Part shown: positions 16,837-25,847 of the stretch, one piece after another
Position numbering within the stretch: position 1 is the first letter of the stretch
Layout of the letters: each line of letters opens with the position of its first letter
Made by a program: the position numbers and the translations under genes
DNA from: Gangjinia marincola
Lineage (GTDB): Bacteria; Bacteroidota; Bacteroidia; Flavobacteriales; Flavobacteriaceae
DNA length: 64,000 nucleotides
Direction: 5' to 3'
NCBI RefSeq assembly: GCF_039523415.1
Contig: NZ_BAAAFG010000001.1
Coordinates: forward strand, 248,001-312,000
Notes under the pieces: generated by a model
Told to the model about the DNA's origin: nothing
Database searches by the model: none
The model's input: the letters and a program-made list of their open reading frames with translations, nothing else

Positions 16837-17379
16837 TCACCAATGCCCAGTACCGGGTTCACCCTTAAAGGGTCCCACCAAATCTGGCGTGATCCAACCT
16901 GCATAAAAGGCACCCGGCTGGGCGGTGACGGTTACGCCATCTACATAACACTCCAGCGGCTGGGGATAAAAGGCCAAATAATCCTGTAATTCTTGAAACT
17001 CAGGATACGGCTTAGGATACGACCAGGCAATGGGGTGGTTGCCCATGGATTTTAATGCCCAATAGGTCGCCGTACCTTTCCATTCGCACATACTGGTTTT
17101 TCCGGGTAATTTTACGAGTTGGCTCATGTCGATATCTGTCGGCGGAATATAATAGGTCGGCGGACTGGCGGTTTCCAGTACGCGTAGTGCAGCTTTGGTA
17201 TGGGCAATGTCTATCCTATCATGGCGCACAATTACTGATTGAGGGACGGGTTCAATGGCTGGCGGTCTGGGAAAATCCCAGACTGACCTCTCACCTTCTT
17301 TTGGCACTACGGCAAAAGGTGGTCGCTCACTCCCATTATATCCCCAGCTTTCGCGGGCTCTTTTTAACCAATCTGTCAT
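16837..17379 (-). CDS. DUF427 domain protein
   Basis: 180 residues. The DUF427 fold is recognisable by VWDFPRPPAIE near the N-terminus, the repeat of the small beta-barrel (KTSMCEWKGTATYW) and the C-terminal FYAGWITPDLVGPFKG and GTGHW. It is cytosolic with no signal. The biochemical role of the family is not established. Base composition returns to the genome norm here, marking the right edge of the AT-rich block. Confidence 0.88.
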   Translation of the reverse strand: MTDWLKRARESWGYNGSERPPFAVVPKEGERSVWDFPRPPAIEPVPQSVIVRHDRIDIAHTKAALRVLETASPPTYYIPPTDIDMSQLVKLPGKTSMCEWKGTATYWALKSMGNHPIAWSYPKPYPEFQELQDYLAFYPQPLECYVDGVTVTAQPGAFYAGWITPDLVGPFKGEPGTGHW

Positions 17380-17727
17380 CGTGTTTTCGTGTTTTTCTTG
17401 TATACGTTATTTGCATCCTTCAGGAGTACGTTTTGCTTAAGGCAAATGCTTCGGGTTGGTGAGCATAAACTGCATTAACCGCCTGAATAATGTTATCCCA
17501 ATTACAATGTACTGATTTATGTGTAGAAGTCCGGCCTCCTATGGTACAGATATTATCTTGGCGTACTCTTACCCTTCCGCCGCAGGCGAAAAAATAATTC
17601 GTTTCAACATCCAACTCAAGCGTTAAACCTGCAATAAAACAGCACTAAGCCTTCGTTAAAAACTTGATCAGTGCGTAAGTTTCCGTCATCTTGCAGCATA
17701 ATCTTGAACAAACTAAAATAGAAAAAC
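17380..17727. other. 348-base intergenic region
   Basis: A 64-codon frame on the minus strand (17420-17614) has no recognisable product and crosses the interspersed GCCGCAGGC element, so I do not call it. Otherwise it holds only the upstream region of the DJ-1-like gene. Confidence 0.5.
17572..17595. repeat. interspersed CTTCCGCCGCAGGCGAAAA element, copy 1
   Basis: CCCTTCCGCCGCAGGCGAAA followed by an A-run. Nearly the same string occurs at 26479-26498 and, with two changes, at 18644-18664, always between genes and always followed by A-rich sequence. The core GCC-GCA-GGC is a short palindrome. Confidence 0.6.
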
Positions 17728-18405
17728 ATGGACGTATTATTTGTATTAACCTCTCACGATAAATTAGGCGATACCGGGAAGAAAACCGGGTTTTGGGTAG
17801 AAGAATTTGCCGGGCCCTACTACACCCTAAAAGACAAAGGTGTAAACATTACCTTAGCTACTCCAAAAGGCGGAAAAGCACCCATCGATCCCAGCAGTAC
17901 GACAGAAGATGCTTCTACTAAAGATACCCAACGTTTTAATAACGACCCCGAAGCCCAGGAGCGCATCAACACCACTAAAAAACTGAGTGAAGTTAATCCC
18001 GCCGACTTTGACGCCGTGTTTTACCCAGGTGGTCACGGTCCACTCTGGGATTTAGCGACAGACGCCACCTCAATCAAATTGATTGAAACCTTTTATGCGC
18101 AAGATAAACCCGTGGCTTTTGTGTGTCACGCCCCGGCTGCACTTAAACATGTAACCGCAGCAGACGGCGCTCCCCTGGTGCAAGGAAAAAAGGTGACCGG
18201 CTTTACCAATAGTGAAGAGGAAGCGGTACAGCTTAAAGATGTGGTGCCCTTTTTAGTAGAGGATATGCTCAAAGAAAATGGCGGACATTACACTAAAGCC
18301 AATGATTGGGAAGAGCACGTGGTGCAAGATGGTCTCTTGATTACAGGGCAAAATCCGGCTTCGTCTAAATTGGTTGCCGAGAAATTGTATGAAGCAACAA
18401 AATAG
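17728..18405 (+). CDS. DJ-1/PfpI family, Hsp31-like glutamine amidotransferase fold protein
   Basis: 225 residues. The nucleophile elbow is AFVCHAPAAL with C133 and H134, and the N-terminal GFWVEEFAGPYYTLKDKG carries the family glutamate. The inserted segment PIDPSSTTEDASTKDTQRF is typical of the Hsp31-like branch, whose members act as holdases, glyoxalase III or deglycase-type enzymes under stress. It is cytosolic. Single gene with its own hairpin terminator. Which of the proposed activities applies cannot be decided from sequence. Confidence 0.9.
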   Translation: MDVLFVLTSHDKLGDTGKKTGFWVEEFAGPYYTLKDKGVNITLATPKGGKAPIDPSSTTEDASTKDTQRFNNDPEAQERINTTKKLSEVNPADFDAVFYPGGHGPLWDLATDATSIKLIETFYAQDKPVAFVCHAPAALKHVTAADGAPLVQGKKVTGFTNSEEEAVQLKDVVPFLVEDMLKENGGHYTKANDWEEHVVQDGLLITGQNPASSKLVAEKLYEATK

Positions 18406-18443
18406 TTGATATGTTATAATTATCTAACAATCAATTCATAGTC

Positions 18444-18484
18444 AAAGGCTGAAGAAGGGAGTCCCATTCTTCAGCCTTTTTTCT
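18444..18484 (+). terminator. rho-independent terminator of the DJ-1-like gene
   Basis: AAAGGCTGAAGAA (18444-18456) pairs perfectly with TTCTTCAGCCTTT (18467-18479) around a ten-base loop, followed by a T-run. Confidence 0.88.
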
Positions 18485-18828
18485 TTGGTATGAGTCCTTT
18501 GCACATCATTCGTTTCAGGCTGATCTCGATATAAGATTGATCTTTATGTTGGTATGCTTCGGGAACTTGACCAAATCCATCGTAAGTGAGAGGCCAGGAT
18601 AAGATATTTTAAAGGTCGTCTCTTTCACTTGTTTGCTCCTCCTCTTCCGCTGCAAGCGAAAAAATACCCTAGCCAGGTTTCAGGTTTGAGTTGCATTACC
18701 AAAAATACATACGTTAAAAGTTCTTTTAGGTGTTAACTCCTGTCCTTCAATCACATAAATACATATACCGGTATGGGAGGAAGTTGAAAATCCATGAAGA
18801 GAGTAAACCAACGTATAAATTGAATACT
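18485..18828. other. 344-base intergenic region
   Basis: No gene called. It contains the degenerate interspersed element at 18644-18664 and the alternative upstream start (18730) of the next gene. Confidence 0.4.
18644..18664. repeat. interspersed CTTCCGCYGCARGCGAAAA element, degenerate copy
   Basis: CTTCCGCTGCAAGCGAAAAA differs from the copies at 17572 and 26479 by two compensating changes (C to T and G to A), so the GCTGCAAGC arms still nearly pair. Confidence 0.55.
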
Positions 18829-20667
18829 ATGAAACGAATGATTAATGGAAATTTATGTGGAATGCTATGTGAAGAGCATAGTGAGAACCTTGTACGTGCA
18901 GATGTACACTTGTATTTACCCCTGCACGATGACCAGCTGGACGTGTTACACGACACCAATGAGAAAAGTACGTTTCATGTGGTGAGTGAAAAGGAAGCTA
19001 CACAACGGGAAAAACTCTTACGCTATTCCACCACCACAGATGATGAGGGTAACTATAGCTTTGAACTGGATGAAGAGCACGCCCAGTCCTATTTTGATAT
19101 TGATGTGGTGGTGAAGTCTTTACAGAACCTCCCTGATGTTCAACCTGAACCGGGACCGGTGCAACTGCACCTTACGACCATTAAGCCCGGCTATGACGAT
19201 GATGGTGTTTTTACCTATAATTACTGCATCCCAAATAAATTTTGGTGTGCCATTAGAGCGCAGTATTTTGACGCCTGGGTGATTTGCGGGTATGTGCGTA
19301 ATTGCCAGACCGAACAAGCGGTGGTTAACGCTACCGTTGAGGCCATGGATGCCGATTTTTTGACGGATGATATTCTGGGAACCGCCGTCACGAATGCCGA
19401 TGGTTTCTTTACGATTGAGTATACCTCACAGGATTTTAAAAAGACCTTTCTCTCTCCCTGGATTAATGTTGAAACAGATAAAGGTCTCCCCCTGAGCTTT
19501 AAAAGTGGACCCGATGTTTATTTTAAGGCATACAGTGGCGATATCAATTTTATTGATGAAACTGCAGATAATCGCAGAGAAAACGTGTCGAATTGCTTAA
19601 GCGTATTGCTGTGTACCGATCGGATTATTGTAGATCCCAATGGGAATGATGCATTCCCCAGCGCCTGGACGGGAATCGGACGTGCATTTAATACTTCAGA
19701 TTTTGACGCAGAAGGATATGCAGGGGCTGAAAAATTCGGGCTTACAGGCAGTATTGCGTTAACGGGTCAGGCTCCCCCGAAAACAGCTGCCGGAAATGCG
19801 ATTGAGTATAGATTTTTAATCAGTGAAACGACCACACCTAATGGAAGCGCGGCACCTGCTGACGCATCTTTTGATCAAATTGTTGGAGTAACACCCGGTT
19901 TATTTAGGTCTTCTACGGTGGGTAAGCTACGGCAGAAAGCGTTTCCATTTGAGGTATATAATGTGGTGAGTGCACAAGAGGATTTTGATGCAGAAGGTTG
20001 GTTTGATATCAATTCTGCCATCAACAGAGCACTTACTACCAACAGCCTGGGAGCACTCAGCAATTATGTTTTTATTGATAGTGATGACCTGTTGTCTTTG
20101 AATACAGGCGCACTGACTAACGAAGCAAACCTTCCCGGTAATCTCGTAAACGCCGGAGAAGTATTTCCTGAAGCCAGTAAGATTAACATTGAGAAATTTG
20201 CGATTCGTTTTGAGATTAGAGAGGTTGTTGATAAACCTGCGCTAAATTTTAATACGATTCCCGGTAGCGGAAAAACCTTAAACAGCGTGGTGATGAACAA
20301 TGATCCTTCTTTTATTAAGCTTTCTATAGATCAGTTAGAGCTCTTAGGAGATTGTAGTCCAATCAGTGGAGATATTAATGCAAAATATACCTTGCATCAT
20401 CCCCTGTTAAGGTCTGCCAGTTTGAGGGTGAAAAATAACAGTAACTCTGTCAATAAGAATTTGACGGACGGCTTTTTGACACTTTCTGCTAATACGAATG
20501 ACACTACAAACGCAAGCAATAATAATGGATTACCCATTAATGCGAGTCCGAATGATTTAGTACGATGTACGTACGATCTCACGTTATTTGTTCGCCGAAG
20601 ATTACACAATGGAATAAATGCCGTTGGGAATGAAGAGCCAAAGATTTCATTTTTCTACGATATCTAA
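18829..20667 (+). CDS. large protein with two transthyretin-like beta-sandwich segments
   Basis: 612 residues from the ATG at 18829 (MKRMINGNLCG); an ATG at 18730 gives 33 more residues of no evident character. Two segments look like carboxypeptidase-regulatory/transthyretin-like folds: residues about 5-110, ending in TTDDEGNYSFELDEEHA, and residues about 155-235, with GYVRNCQTEQAVVNATVEA and AVTNADGFFTIEYTSQDF. The rest is beta-rich, without membrane segments. No signal peptide or T9SS tail is present, which is unusual for this domain type in Bacteroidetes. Function unknown. Followed by a strong terminator. Confidence 0.75.
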   Translation: MKRMINGNLCGMLCEEHSENLVRADVHLYLPLHDDQLDVLHDTNEKSTFHVVSEKEATQREKLLRYSTTTDDEGNYSFELDEEHAQSYFDIDVVVKSLQNLPDVQPEPGPVQLHLTTIKPGYDDDGVFTYNYCIPNKFWCAIRAQYFDAWVICGYVRNCQTEQAVVNATVEAMDADFLTDDILGTAVTNADGFFTIEYTSQDFKKTFLSPWINVETDKGLPLSFKSGPDVYFKAYSGDINFIDETADNRRENVSNCLSVLLCTDRIIVDPNGNDAFPSAWTGIGRAFNTSDFDAEGYAGAEKFGLTGSIALTGQAPPKTAAGNAIEYRFLISETTTPNGSAAPADASFDQIVGVTPGLFRSSTVGKLRQKAFPFEVYNVVSAQEDFDAEGWFDINSAINRALTTNSLGALSNYVFIDSDDLLSLNTGALTNEANLPGNLVNAGEVFPEASKINIEKFAIRFEIREVVDKPALNFNTIPGSGKTLNSVVMNNDPSFIKLSIDQLELLGDCSPISGDINAKYTLHHPLLRSASLRVKNNSNSVNKNLTDGFLTLSANTNDTTNASNNNGLPINASPNDLVRCTYDLTLFVRRRLHNGINAVGNEEPKISFFYDI

Positions 20668-20722
20668 AGCGTAGTTTCTGGCGGATGGATACGCGCCACT
20701 AGTACGGAAATGAGTTAGGCTG

Positions 20723-20758
20723 AAAAACGGTGAAATCGAGGTAGATTTCACCGTTTTT
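20723..20758 (+). terminator. strong rho-independent terminator
   Basis: A perfect 15-base stem, AAAAACGGTGAAATC (20723-20737) with GATTTCACCGTTTTT (20744-20758), and a six-base loop, following the transthyretin-like gene. Confidence 0.9.
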
Positions 20759-20885
20759 GGGTTTTTGCTCAATGCAACTACTCTGCTTATAACAAAGCCG
20801 AATAGTTGGTATATACGTTTTTATAAGAATAGGTTCACCTGGATTACGGTTTCTGTTTGTGTATGTGGGCAGTTAAGTTCACGAA

Positions 20886-20938
20886 TGACCCCTTCGACAA
20901 AACCTGTACTGAGCTTTGCCGAAGTACTCAGGGTGACA
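20886..20938. repeat. flavobacterial intergenic repeat (TGACCCCTTCGAC type)
   Basis: The element starts TGACCCCTTCGACAAAACC and ends AGTACTCAGGGTGACA, with GTACTGAG and its near complement TACTCAG inside. It is a second class of interspersed repeat, distinct from the one at 1937-2234. A 69-codon frame spans it and is not called. Confidence 0.65.
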
Positions 20939-21046
20939 AATGGGAAATTATTCCGATCCCAATTTTTTAGTTAGGCTGGAAGGGCAGATATGATAATTAA
21001 CAGGTATTCGTTCACTTAATTTAAATCCTATAAATGCTTCTAACCT

Positions 21047-21952
21047 TTACGCTACAAACTGCTGCCTAAAATCACCCGGACTAAGATCATAATAACGCTT
21101 AAATACGCGATTAAAATAAGAACGGCTACTAAAGCCGCAGGCCATAAATATTTCGGTGAGATTAGCCTCTCGGCCTTTTAGTAAATCGACGGCCTTGTTA
21201 ATACGTTCCTGATTGATAAAGTCCACGGGGGATAACCCCATTTCCTGTTTAAATACCTTATAAAAATTAGATTCACTCATACAGGCCTGATCACTAAGCT
21301 CTTTGATGCTTATGGTTCTTGAGAGATGTTTTTTGATGTATTGGATGACATGTGTAAAACGTTGAGATGAAGATTTTTCTAAGGCTAGTTTTTGGTAGGC
21401 TTTACGACTATTAGCCTGTAAAATGCGTATGATCAGTTCCTGTACCATGTTTGAAACAAACAGATCTTTTGCAGGATGATTTTCAGTAAATAAATAGACC
21501 AATCGTTGTAAGATTTGATAAATACCCTCATCATTGGTAAAATGAAAGTTATAGTCCATGACATTCCATTCTCTTCCGTCAGTTTTAGTCATGCGTTCAT
21601 TCATATGCTGGACTACGCTTTGTATGCGATCTTCAGAAATTTCCATCGCTAAACATTGTGTAGGATCGCTTAATGTAGCATTAGGAAAGTCAATACACAT
21701 GACTTCTCCAGCGGGTAAGATCAAGGATTCACCCGGTAAAAAATCAAAGGATTGTTGATCACGTAGGTGCATCACTTTTTTACCCTTAAACATGCTAGCC
21801 AGCACTGGCGTAGAAAATTGCAATTCTACTTGAGCAGCTGCTTGATGCGTTTCAAACACATGCATAGCCGTATCATCTAACGTATAAGAGGTTTGATTTT
21901 CTACGAGTTGAGTGACTTTTCGCTGCTCATAAAAATGTTGAGAAAGGTGCAT
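21047..21952 (-). CDS. AraC-family transcriptional regulator
   Basis: 301 residues. The N-terminal 180 residues form a ligand-sensing region. The C-terminal part carries the two helix-turn-helix motifs: TISIKELSDQACMSESNFYK and LTEIFMACGFSSRSYFNRVF, then KRYYDLSPGDFRQQF. It is divergently transcribed from the aldehyde dehydrogenase/DUF779 pair with 199 bases between starts. AraC regulators placed this way usually activate the facing operon in response to the aldehyde or its precursor alcohol; the ligand is not shown by the sequence. Confidence 0.92.
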   Translation of the reverse strand: MHLSQHFYEQRKVTQLVENQTSYTLDDTAMHVFETHQAAAQVELQFSTPVLASMFKGKKVMHLRDQQSFDFLPGESLILPAGEVMCIDFPNATLSDPTQCLAMEISEDRIQSVVQHMNERMTKTDGREWNVMDYNFHFTNDEGIYQILQRLVYLFTENHPAKDLFVSNMVQELIIRILQANSRKAYQKLALEKSSSQRFTHVIQYIKKHLSRTISIKELSDQACMSESNFYKVFKQEMGLSPVDFINQERINKAVDLLKGREANLTEIFMACGFSSRSYFNRVFKRYYDLSPGDFRQQFVA

Positions 21953-22151
21953 ATCAATTTTATTTTGTTTGGAGATATCCTATATTTTTTAAACAAAAAC
22001 TGCTATTTCAATCAAAATATACGCAAAATTTTACGGATACAGTAAAAAAAATAGGATTGTACACCTTATTGATAGAATCCTACACCTATTCTACCCTCTG
22101 TGCATCTTAACTTGCAGCTATGCAAATGTTTAATCTATAAATAATACAGTT

Positions 22152-23675
22152 ATGAGTACCTCACAAACTACAACGGCCAAGACGTACACGAAGCCCACAT
22201 TTAAAAATCAGTACGATAATTTTATAGGCGGAAAATGGACCGCACCCGTTCAAGGACAGTATTTTGATAATATTTCACCGGTTGACGGTAATAGCTTCAC
22301 CAAAGTAGCCCGTTCTACAGCAGAAGATATTGAACTGGCCTTAGACGCAGCCTGGGCGGCAGCTCCCCAGTGGAATAATTCTTCGGCTACAGAACGAAGT
22401 AACATGTTGATCAAAATTGCCGACGTCATGGAGCAAAATCTTGAAGCTCTTGCCCGTGCCGAAACCTGGGATAATGGTAAAGCACTTAGGGAAACAATGG
22501 CAGCAGATCTTCCTTTAGCCATAGATCACTTTAGGTATTTCGCCGGAGTCATTCGTGCCGAAGAAGGCTCTGTTAGCGAACTGGATGCGAATACCATTTC
22601 TATGAACGTAAAAGAACCCCTGGGTGTGGTCGGTCAGATCATTCCGTGGAATTTCCCTATTCTTATGGCTACCTGGAAATTAGCTCCGGCGCTGGCTACA
22701 GGAAATTGCGTGGTGATCAAACCTGCTGAGCAAACTCCTGTAGGCATTATGATTCTTATGGAGCTAATTGAAGGGATTCTACCTGCGGGAGTACTTAATG
22801 TAGTTAATGGCTTTGGCATCGAAGCCGGTAAGCCCTTAGCGTCAAGTTCACGCATTAATAAAATTGCCTTTACGGGTGAAACCACAACGGGTCAATTAAT
22901 TATGCAATATGCTTCTAAAAATATTATTCCTGTTACGCTGGAATTAGGCGGAAAGTCACCCAATATTTTCTTTGAAAGCATTATGAACGCAGATGATGAA
23001 TTCTTTGATAAGTGTCTTGAAGGTGCTGCGATGTTCGCCCTTAATCAAGGTGAAGTTTGTACCTGCCCTTCACGTATTTTGATACAAGAAAGTATTTATG
23101 ACAAATTCATTGAGCGCATTATTGAGCGTGTAAAAGCCATTAAATTAGGACATCCTCTTGACCCGAATACCATGATGGGTGCACAAGCTTCTAATGATCA
23201 ATACGAAAAGATCTTAAACTATATTGATATAGGAAAGGAAGAAGGTTGCGAAGTACTTACGGGTGGTAAAGCAGCCTATAATGAAGGGCTTGAAGGAGGA
23301 TATTATATTGAACCAACGCTACTCAAAGGAAATAACAAAATGCGCGTTTTTCAAGAAGAAATTTTTGGACCTGTAGCCTGCGTGACCACCTTTAAAGATG
23401 AAGCCGAAGCCATAGAAATTGCGAATGATACGCTCTACGGACTTGGAGCCGGGGTATGGACCCGTGACACGCATCAATCGTATCAAATATCACGTGCCGT
23501 ACAGGCTGGTCGTGTTTGGGTAAACTGCTATCACCTCTATCCTGCTCATGCTCCTTTTGGAGGATATAAAAAATCTGGAATTGGTCGTGAAAATCACAAG
23601 ATGATGTTAGATCATTATCGCCAGACTAAGAATATGCTGATCTCTCACGATAAGAAAGCCTTAGGATTCTTTTAA
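22152..23675 (+). CDS. NAD-dependent aldehyde dehydrogenase
   Basis: 507 residues, the standard length. Catalytic C303 lies in LNQGEVCTC, the general base E264 in VTLELGGKSPN, and the cofactor region in GFGIEAGKPLASS and IAFTGETTTGQ. The C-terminal FGGYKKSGIGRENHKMMLDHY is typical of the acetaldehyde dehydrogenase (ExaC/AldB-like) branch. It oxidises an aldehyde to the acid in the cytosol. The last A of its stop is the first A of the next start codon, so the DUF779 protein is translationally coupled. Confidence 0.95.
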   Translation: MSTSQTTTAKTYTKPTFKNQYDNFIGGKWTAPVQGQYFDNISPVDGNSFTKVARSTAEDIELALDAAWAAAPQWNNSSATERSNMLIKIADVMEQNLEALARAETWDNGKALRETMAADLPLAIDHFRYFAGVIRAEEGSVSELDANTISMNVKEPLGVVGQIIPWNFPILMATWKLAPALATGNCVVIKPAEQTPVGIMILMELIEGILPAGVLNVVNGFGIEAGKPLASSSRINKIAFTGETTTGQLIMQYASKNIIPVTLELGGKSPNIFFESIMNADDEFFDKCLEGAAMFALNQGEVCTCPSRILIQESIYDKFIERIIERVKAIKLGHPLDPNTMMGAQASNDQYEKILNYIDIGKEEGCEVLTGGKAAYNEGLEGGYYIEPTLLKGNNKMRVFQEEIFGPVACVTTFKDEAEAIEIANDTLYGLGAGVWTRDTHQSYQISRAVQAGRVWVNCYHLYPAHAPFGGYKKSGIGRENHKMMLDHYRQTKNMLISHDKKALGFF

Positions 23676-24028
23676 TGGCAAGTCGTGTAAACATTACAAC
23701 TAAAGCCGGTGAAGTCGTACAGTCGCTTAAGCAACAGTACGGCTCATTGGTTTTTCATCAAAGCGGTGGTTGCTGTGATGGATCTGCGCCTATGTGTTTT
23801 GAAGAAGGCGAACTTTTTCTCAATGAAACTGATGTGCTGTTGGGGCATATTGAAGAGTGCCCTTTTTATATGTCTCAAGATCAATTTGAGTATTGGAAAC
23901 ACACGCACCTCACCATAGATGTTGTTGAAGGACGCGGCGCTAGTTTTTCATTAGAAATTCCGCTAGGCCTGCGCTTTATTGTTAAATCATGTATGCTAAC
24001 ACCGGAAGAACTCAAGCAGCTCAATTAA
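23675..24028 (+). CDS. DUF779 domain protein
   Basis: 117 residues. The family signature is the cysteine-rich FHQSGGCCDGSAPMCFEEGE (C33, C34, C41) and a further cysteine in EECPFYMS. Members are almost always next to acetaldehyde-type aldehyde dehydrogenases, as here with a one-base overlap. The cysteines suggest metal binding or thiol chemistry, perhaps maturation or protection of the dehydrogenase; this is inference. Confidence 0.92.
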   Translation: MASRVNITTKAGEVVQSLKQQYGSLVFHQSGGCCDGSAPMCFEEGELFLNETDVLLGHIEECPFYMSQDQFEYWKHTHLTIDVVEGRGASFSLEIPLGLRFIVKSCMLTPEELKQLN

Positions 24029-24266
24029 TAGCTATGTAGGCCTAACCACAGAATCTACATTAGGAAGATCGATTTCAAATTGAGCCTAGGTAACTTTTAA
24101 TGGTTAAGTAGATATCTTATACAGAGGTATAAGAAAGCATTTGATCAAATATGCTTCTCTCCTATTCTGAAAATTGGTAGATGTACGCTACCGGAATCTT
24201 AGGTTTGGGAAATTAATCTTTGGTGGAATGTTGTTGATTTCTTTGCTAATCGCGTCACCAGTAGGA

Positions 24267-24623
24267 TTATTTCTCCGGATCTTTATTCGGTATTTTAATA
24301 AATAGCGTGTCCATTCTGCCATTTACAAAACTATAGTTGATTTTCTCACCGCCTTGAACTCCCGAAACTTGTATTGAATCAATTTTATTTGCGTCCAAAT
24401 AAACATACAGAAAACGACCTTTAAAATTATCACCCTTAGTTATTCTGAAATATCCCTTTTCATCCGTATATGTCCCTATACTGAGGTCATATTGGTTTGT
24501 AATTTTTAATCCTTCTAGTGGAATGTAATTTTCTGAATAAACATATCCGTGAAAATACTTTACCTTTTTAGGAGAACAAGTATAAATCATAAAACTGAAT
24601 ACTATTAACAATAGGTATTTCAT
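24267..24623 (-). CDS. small lipoprotein with carboxypeptidase-regulatory-like fold
   Basis: 118 residues. The signal ends in a lipobox (MIYTCSPKK). The mature part (HGYVYSENYIPLEGLKI and IGTYTDEKGYFRI) is a single CarboxypepD_reg-like beta-sandwich. It starts two bases after the stop of the HEXXH protein gene, so both are one transcript with the TssD gene upstream. A periplasmic or outer-membrane lipoprotein encoded directly after a putative secreted toxin could be its immunity protein; unproven. Confidence 0.8.
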   Translation of the reverse strand: MKYLLLIVFSFMIYTCSPKKVKYFHGYVYSENYIPLEGLKITNQYDLSIGTYTDEKGYFRITKGDNFKGRFLYVYLDANKIDSIQVSGVQGGEKINYSFVNGRMDTLFIKIPNKDPEK

Positions 24624-24625
24624 AT

Positions 24626-25780
24626 TTAATTCAATTCAAGCTTAGTCAACCAAATTAAACCCAATACATCCTTTTCTGCTGCACAAAACCTCTTATACTC
24701 GTTTTGAGGAACTGTATTTTTATAATATGGCATTATATCTATCTCACCCTTTACGGGGTATTTCTTTGCATTTGAATTCTCTGATTGAGTGACCGTATTA
24801 ACGCTACCTTTATGGCCATAGCTATAAAATGTACCTCCATATGCTTTTAAAATGGTATGTCCTATCTCGTGAGAGGATGTATATTTAAATTCTATATCTT
24901 CAGAAATATTATTTTGATAATCCCAACTATCTTTAAAAAAATACTCATAGATATAACCGACATTGTAACAAATAGCTTCTCTGGAGACTATGTTTCCTAT
25001 AAAGGAAATTGGATCATCAACCGTACCTGGATTTCCAGAGCGCATCCAATTATTATTTGTATTGAAAATTAAACTTACATCATCCATTGCATTCTTCTTT
25101 GTATTGACGGCATTAATAAAAACTTCATAAATATCCTCTCCTATGACTACATTTTTTGCCTCGGTGTGATTTTTATTTCTTCCCCAATGATAGCTCAATC
25201 CATCTAAAGCTAAATTTTCTAATTCAGTAAAGCTTCTGTTTGGTTCTTTTAGAGGAGGTTTACCATTAATCAGGTCTTTAGCGGGAATTTTATCCCACGG
25301 ACAATCCCTAAGGATTATTGGATCTGGCGCTACCAGCTGCTCTTTACATTCTGTTCCATTTGCACCTCCGTCTTTGAGATTAACGCGAAGCGAAACATCA
25401 ATTCGTTTAGAATTTCTATTAATTTTGACATCAACCCAATCAACTTCCTCGTAATTGGCTTTGAAATCGGTACTACTTCTATCTACATTTCCATCACTGT
25501 CTTTGACCGTCGCATAAAAATTTAAACTGCTCGCGTTAGTTAATTTGGCGGTATCTAATATCCCGTCACTATCAAAACCATCCCATTTCCAAAAATGTTC
25601 TCCTTGAGATAGCTTTGAAGGATCAGTAATTTTTTCTTCAAACCAAACCTTATTACCATCTCTAATTTGAATAATTAATTCCTCAGCGTAATTATCTTCA
25701 ATATCATAACTGAACTGAAAAAAATCCCGCTCAATATTTCCATTGAAATCGGGTATTCCCAAAGGTATAAATGATGGCAT
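24626..25780 (-). CDS. HEXXH metallopeptidase-like protein, putative T6SS cargo
   Basis: 384 residues, no signal peptide. Residues about 10-110 resemble a FlgD-type Ig-like fold (GEHFWKWDGFDSDGILDT). The second half has the zinc-protease motif SSHEIGHTILKAYGG with H304, E305 and H308, followed by H323 in SYGHKGS as a possible third ligand. Cysteines at 145, 160, 271 and near the C-terminus could form disulfides outside the cytosol. It follows the TssD gene by 67 bases and precedes the lipoprotein by two. Together these suggest an effector delivered by a type VI apparatus encoded elsewhere. Substrate (protein or peptidoglycan) unknown. Confidence 0.7.
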   Translation of the reverse strand: MPSFIPLGIPDFNGNIERDFFQFSYDIEDNYAEELIIQIRDGNKVWFEEKITDPSKLSQGEHFWKWDGFDSDGILDTAKLTNASSLNFYATVKDSDGNVDRSSTDFKANYEEVDWVDVKINRNSKRIDVSLRVNLKDGGANGTECKEQLVAPDPIILRDCPWDKIPAKDLINGKPPLKEPNRSFTELENLALDGLSYHWGRNKNHTEAKNVVIGEDIYEVFINAVNTKKNAMDDVSLIFNTNNNWMRSGNPGTVDDPISFIGNIVSREAICYNVGYIYEYFFKDSWDYQNNISEDIEFKYTSSHEIGHTILKAYGGTFYSYGHKGSVNTVTQSENSNAKKYPVKGEIDIMPYYKNTVPQNEYKRFCAAEKDVLGLIWLTKLELN

Positions 25781-25847
25781 ATTATGAGATTTTCGTTTTT
25801 ATTTTAATCGTTTTCTTCTTTGATTCCTCCTGTGATTTTTCAACACT

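Noticed and set aside
17420..17614. 64-codon minus-strand open frame
   Set aside because: No recognisable product, crosses an interspersed repeat, composition not protein-like; treated as chance.
20765..20974. 69-codon plus-strand open frame
   Set aside because: It spans the intergenic repeat at 20886-20938 and follows a terminator; no coding support.
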